Source: Candidatus Altimarinota bacterium
GTDB taxonomy: Bacteria; Patescibacteriota; Gracilibacteria; BD1-5; UBA6164
Direction: 5' to 3'
Length of the DNA stretch: 7,619 nt
Assembly (NCBI GenBank): GCA_027066255.1
Contig: JAMOOA010000156.1
Location: forward strand, 1-7,619
Both the position numbers and the translations under genes were made by a program. Positions 5,819 through 7,619 of the stretch are shown here, one piece after another (the stretch's first letter is position 1; the number at the start of each line of letters is the position of its first letter). The notes beneath the pieces are model-generated. The model made no database searches. It was not told the origin of the DNA and saw nothing but the letters and a program-made list of their open reading frames with translations.

Positions 5819-7558
5819 ATGCAAGAAAGGGCCTTTCTTAGAAATTTGACACACTTTACTTATCCGCTATGGAGAAATAAAGTGGTGACTCTCAAATCTA
5901 TCATCATGTATTGTGTATGGTCATTTTGACCTATTGGACATGTGTTTTTCATACAACGTATTATTTCAGTTCTTGAAAATAGTGATAAAGAAGCATTTAT
6001 TCAAACTATGTTCTATTATGGAGTATACATAATTTTGATGGAAGTTGCTGAATATATAGTCAGGAAATGGTGACGGGTAGAAAATGTTAATATATATAGG
6101 AGGACTATACAGGAAGATGTTATTCCTGCTTTTTCAAGATTGAGTAATAATTCTACAGAAACTATAGGAACAGGAAAACTTATATCTATCATGGAAAAAG
6201 GGATAGATGTTTGGGCTATTTCTTTAAATCAAATTCTCGAAAATGTTACGAGAAATCTGGTAGTCTTTTTCTTTGCAATTTATATGATTATTCAGTTTGA
6301 CTACAGATATGCCGTTATTTTTATCTTTTTGTATATAGGGATTCATATTGTCTGACAGTACTTTAATTCAAAATCTCTTATTTATAGGAGGAAGAGGCAA
6401 GTTTATTGGAATGAATATGTGCGAAGAATAGTACGAATTATTATGAACAAGTTTGAAATATTACAAACTCAAAAGATTGATTACGAAATACAAAGGCTGC
6501 ATCAAATTAGTAACAGTTTGTATAAAAACACTTTTACTATGGCAGGCTATATTCATTGGTTTTTTAGAATTGCAGAGTGAGGGGTTGTCTGGTTTCGCTT
6601 TTTTGTAATTCTTTATTTGTGATTCCTTGTTGTAGATGGAGAGAGAAGTATTTCTATACTAGTAGGGGTTTTTGGTATACTTATACTTATGGATGGTTCT
6701 ATCGAGAGATCTATGAAATTCTTTAAAGATTTCACGAAAGGATTCTCTACTATTGAAAAAATGTGGAATTTACTTGAAAACACCCCTCAAATCCAAGGTT
6801 ATGAAACCTGAAAGACATTCAAACATAAAGCTGGAGAAATATCCATCAAGAACCTCTCCTATGGCTATGATTCCAACAATCCAGTATTTACTGACCTTTC
6901 TCTCAATATTTCAGGAAGTAAGGTAACGGCTCTTGTATGACCAAGTGGAGGAGGAAAATCTACTCTTGTGAAACTGATAGCTGGATATGTGAGGCAAGAC
7001 GAGGGGAATATACTCGTAGATATTCAGAATCTCAAAGAAGTTTCATTGAAGAGTTATTACGCAGATGTATGATACCTTACTCAAGAACCAAGTGTCTTTG
7101 ATGGAACGGTAAAAGAAAATCTTCTTTATGCAGTAAAGAAAGACCCAACGAAAAAAGAGTTGGAGGAAACTATCTCTCAAGCTCATTGTAAATTCATTTA
7201 TGATCTGCCTAATGGACTCGATACAGAAATAGGAGAGAGAGGAGTCAAACTCTCAGGATGACAGAAACAACGTCTCGCTATTGCCAAGATATTTCTTAAG
7301 AATCCAAAGATTATCATTCTTGACGAACCTACCAGTGCTCTTGATAGTCACAGTGAGCAAAAGATAACAGAAGCGATGCACAATCTCTTCCAGTGAAGAA
7401 CAGTTATCATCATCGCTCACAGACTTCAAACAGTAAAACATGCGGATGATATCATCGTGATAGATAATGGAGAGGTCATAGAACGAGGAACACATACTTC
7501 TCTTATCAAGAAGGATGGGTATTATAAAGAGATGTTGGATTTACAGAGTGGTTTTTAA
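5819..7558 (+). CDS. ABC transporter, fused membrane and ATPase domains (half-exporter)
   Basis: ATP-driven exporter of the MsbA/LmrA-like type that would act as a dimer in the cytoplasmic membrane; the substrate is unknown. Length is 579 residues, normal for the family. About six membrane helices lie in residues 20-310, followed by the ATPase domain: Walker [10 protein letters not shown] (374-382), Q-loop Q422 (YLTQEPSVF), signature LSGGQ (478-482), Walker B IIILDEP with D502/E503, D-loop SALD and switch H534. Ten in-frame TGA codons read as Gly, including the first residue of Walker A and the second Gly of LSGGQ; the stop is TAA. The ATG at 5819 directly follows the terminator T-run and has no ribosome-binding motif. 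An upstream ATG at 5786 lies inside the hairpin, and a downstream ATG at 5906 would cut the segment before helix 1. The next gene starts 15 bases after the stop. Confidence 0.93.
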
Positions 7559-7573
7559 AAGATAAAGATTTTT

Positions 7574-7619
7574 ATGAAAAAGAGATCATCAATATATATT
7601 CTCAAAAGATTTCTTGATC
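7574..7619 (+). CDS. Start of a downstream gene (partial, 15 codons)
   Basis: An ATG 15 bases after the ABC transporter stop opens a frame that stays open to the window end. The first residues are MKKRSSIYILKRFLD. A basic start followed by LKRFL resembles the lead-in of a second ABC half-transporter, and such genes often occur in pairs. Too little is visible to assign it. The short spacing suggests the same operon. Confidence 0.4.
   Translation, partial: MKKRSSIYILKRFLD

Noticed and set aside
5846..5873. TTGACA plus TATGGA with 16-base spacing as a promoter for the ABC transporter.
   Set aside because: The -10 match is weak and it would start transcription inside the coding frame, removing the conserved segment before helix 1.
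5819..7558. UGA = Trp (table 4, as in Mycoplasma) as an alternative explanation of the in-frame TGA codons.
   Set aside because: Trp would destroy Walker A and LSGGQ; Gly restores them. TGG is also in normal use for Trp.

Overview
The window is AT-rich bacterial DNA (roughly one third G+C by eye) that uses a non-standard genetic code. Every gene ends in TAA or TAG. In-frame TGA codons fall where conserved glycines belong: the ABC transporter Walker A and LSGGQ motifs, the Gly/Phe linker of DnaJ, the last helicase motif of PriA, and the conserved C-terminal motif of a GDYXXLXY protein. This is translation table 25 (UGA = Gly), known from Candidatus Absconditabacteria (SR1) and Candidatus Gracilibacteria (BD1-5). 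The window therefore comes from a small-genome member of the Patescibacteria/CPR. Which of the two groups cannot be decided from this sequence. Under the standard code most genes here would look like strings of pseudogene fragments. Under table 25 they are all intact.

Layout, left half (minus strand, read right to left). A PriA-like gene (4518 to 3526) contains only the second half of the usual protein. dnaN (3422 to 2295) encodes the DNA polymerase III sliding clamp. A tight cluster follows: a DUF2157 multi-spanning membrane protein (2234 to 1227), a GDYXXLXY protein (1225 to 671, one base after the previous stop), and an EamA/DMT-family transporter (645 to beyond base 1). The DUF2157 and GDYXXLXY families are often encoded together.

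Layout, right half (plus strand). A divergent intergenic region (4519-4648) carries a good sigma70-type promoter for dnaJ (4649-5755). dnaJ is followed by a rho-independent terminator (5775-5818). A half-size ABC exporter (5819-7558) starts directly at the end of the terminator T-run. The first 15 codons of another gene (7574 onward), perhaps the partner half-transporter, run off the end.

Functional themes are DNA replication and restart (clamp, partial PriA), protein folding (DnaJ) and membrane transport or envelope functions. There is no sign of mobile elements, CRISPR, tRNA or rRNA. No intergenic stretch exceeds about 130 bases. I found no clearly new multi-gene system. The most unusual items are the PriA protein lacking its whole N-terminal half, the uneven use of UGA-glycine between genes (none in dnaN, 11 of 18 glycines in the GDYXXLXY gene), and the terminator that abuts the ABC transporter start codon.
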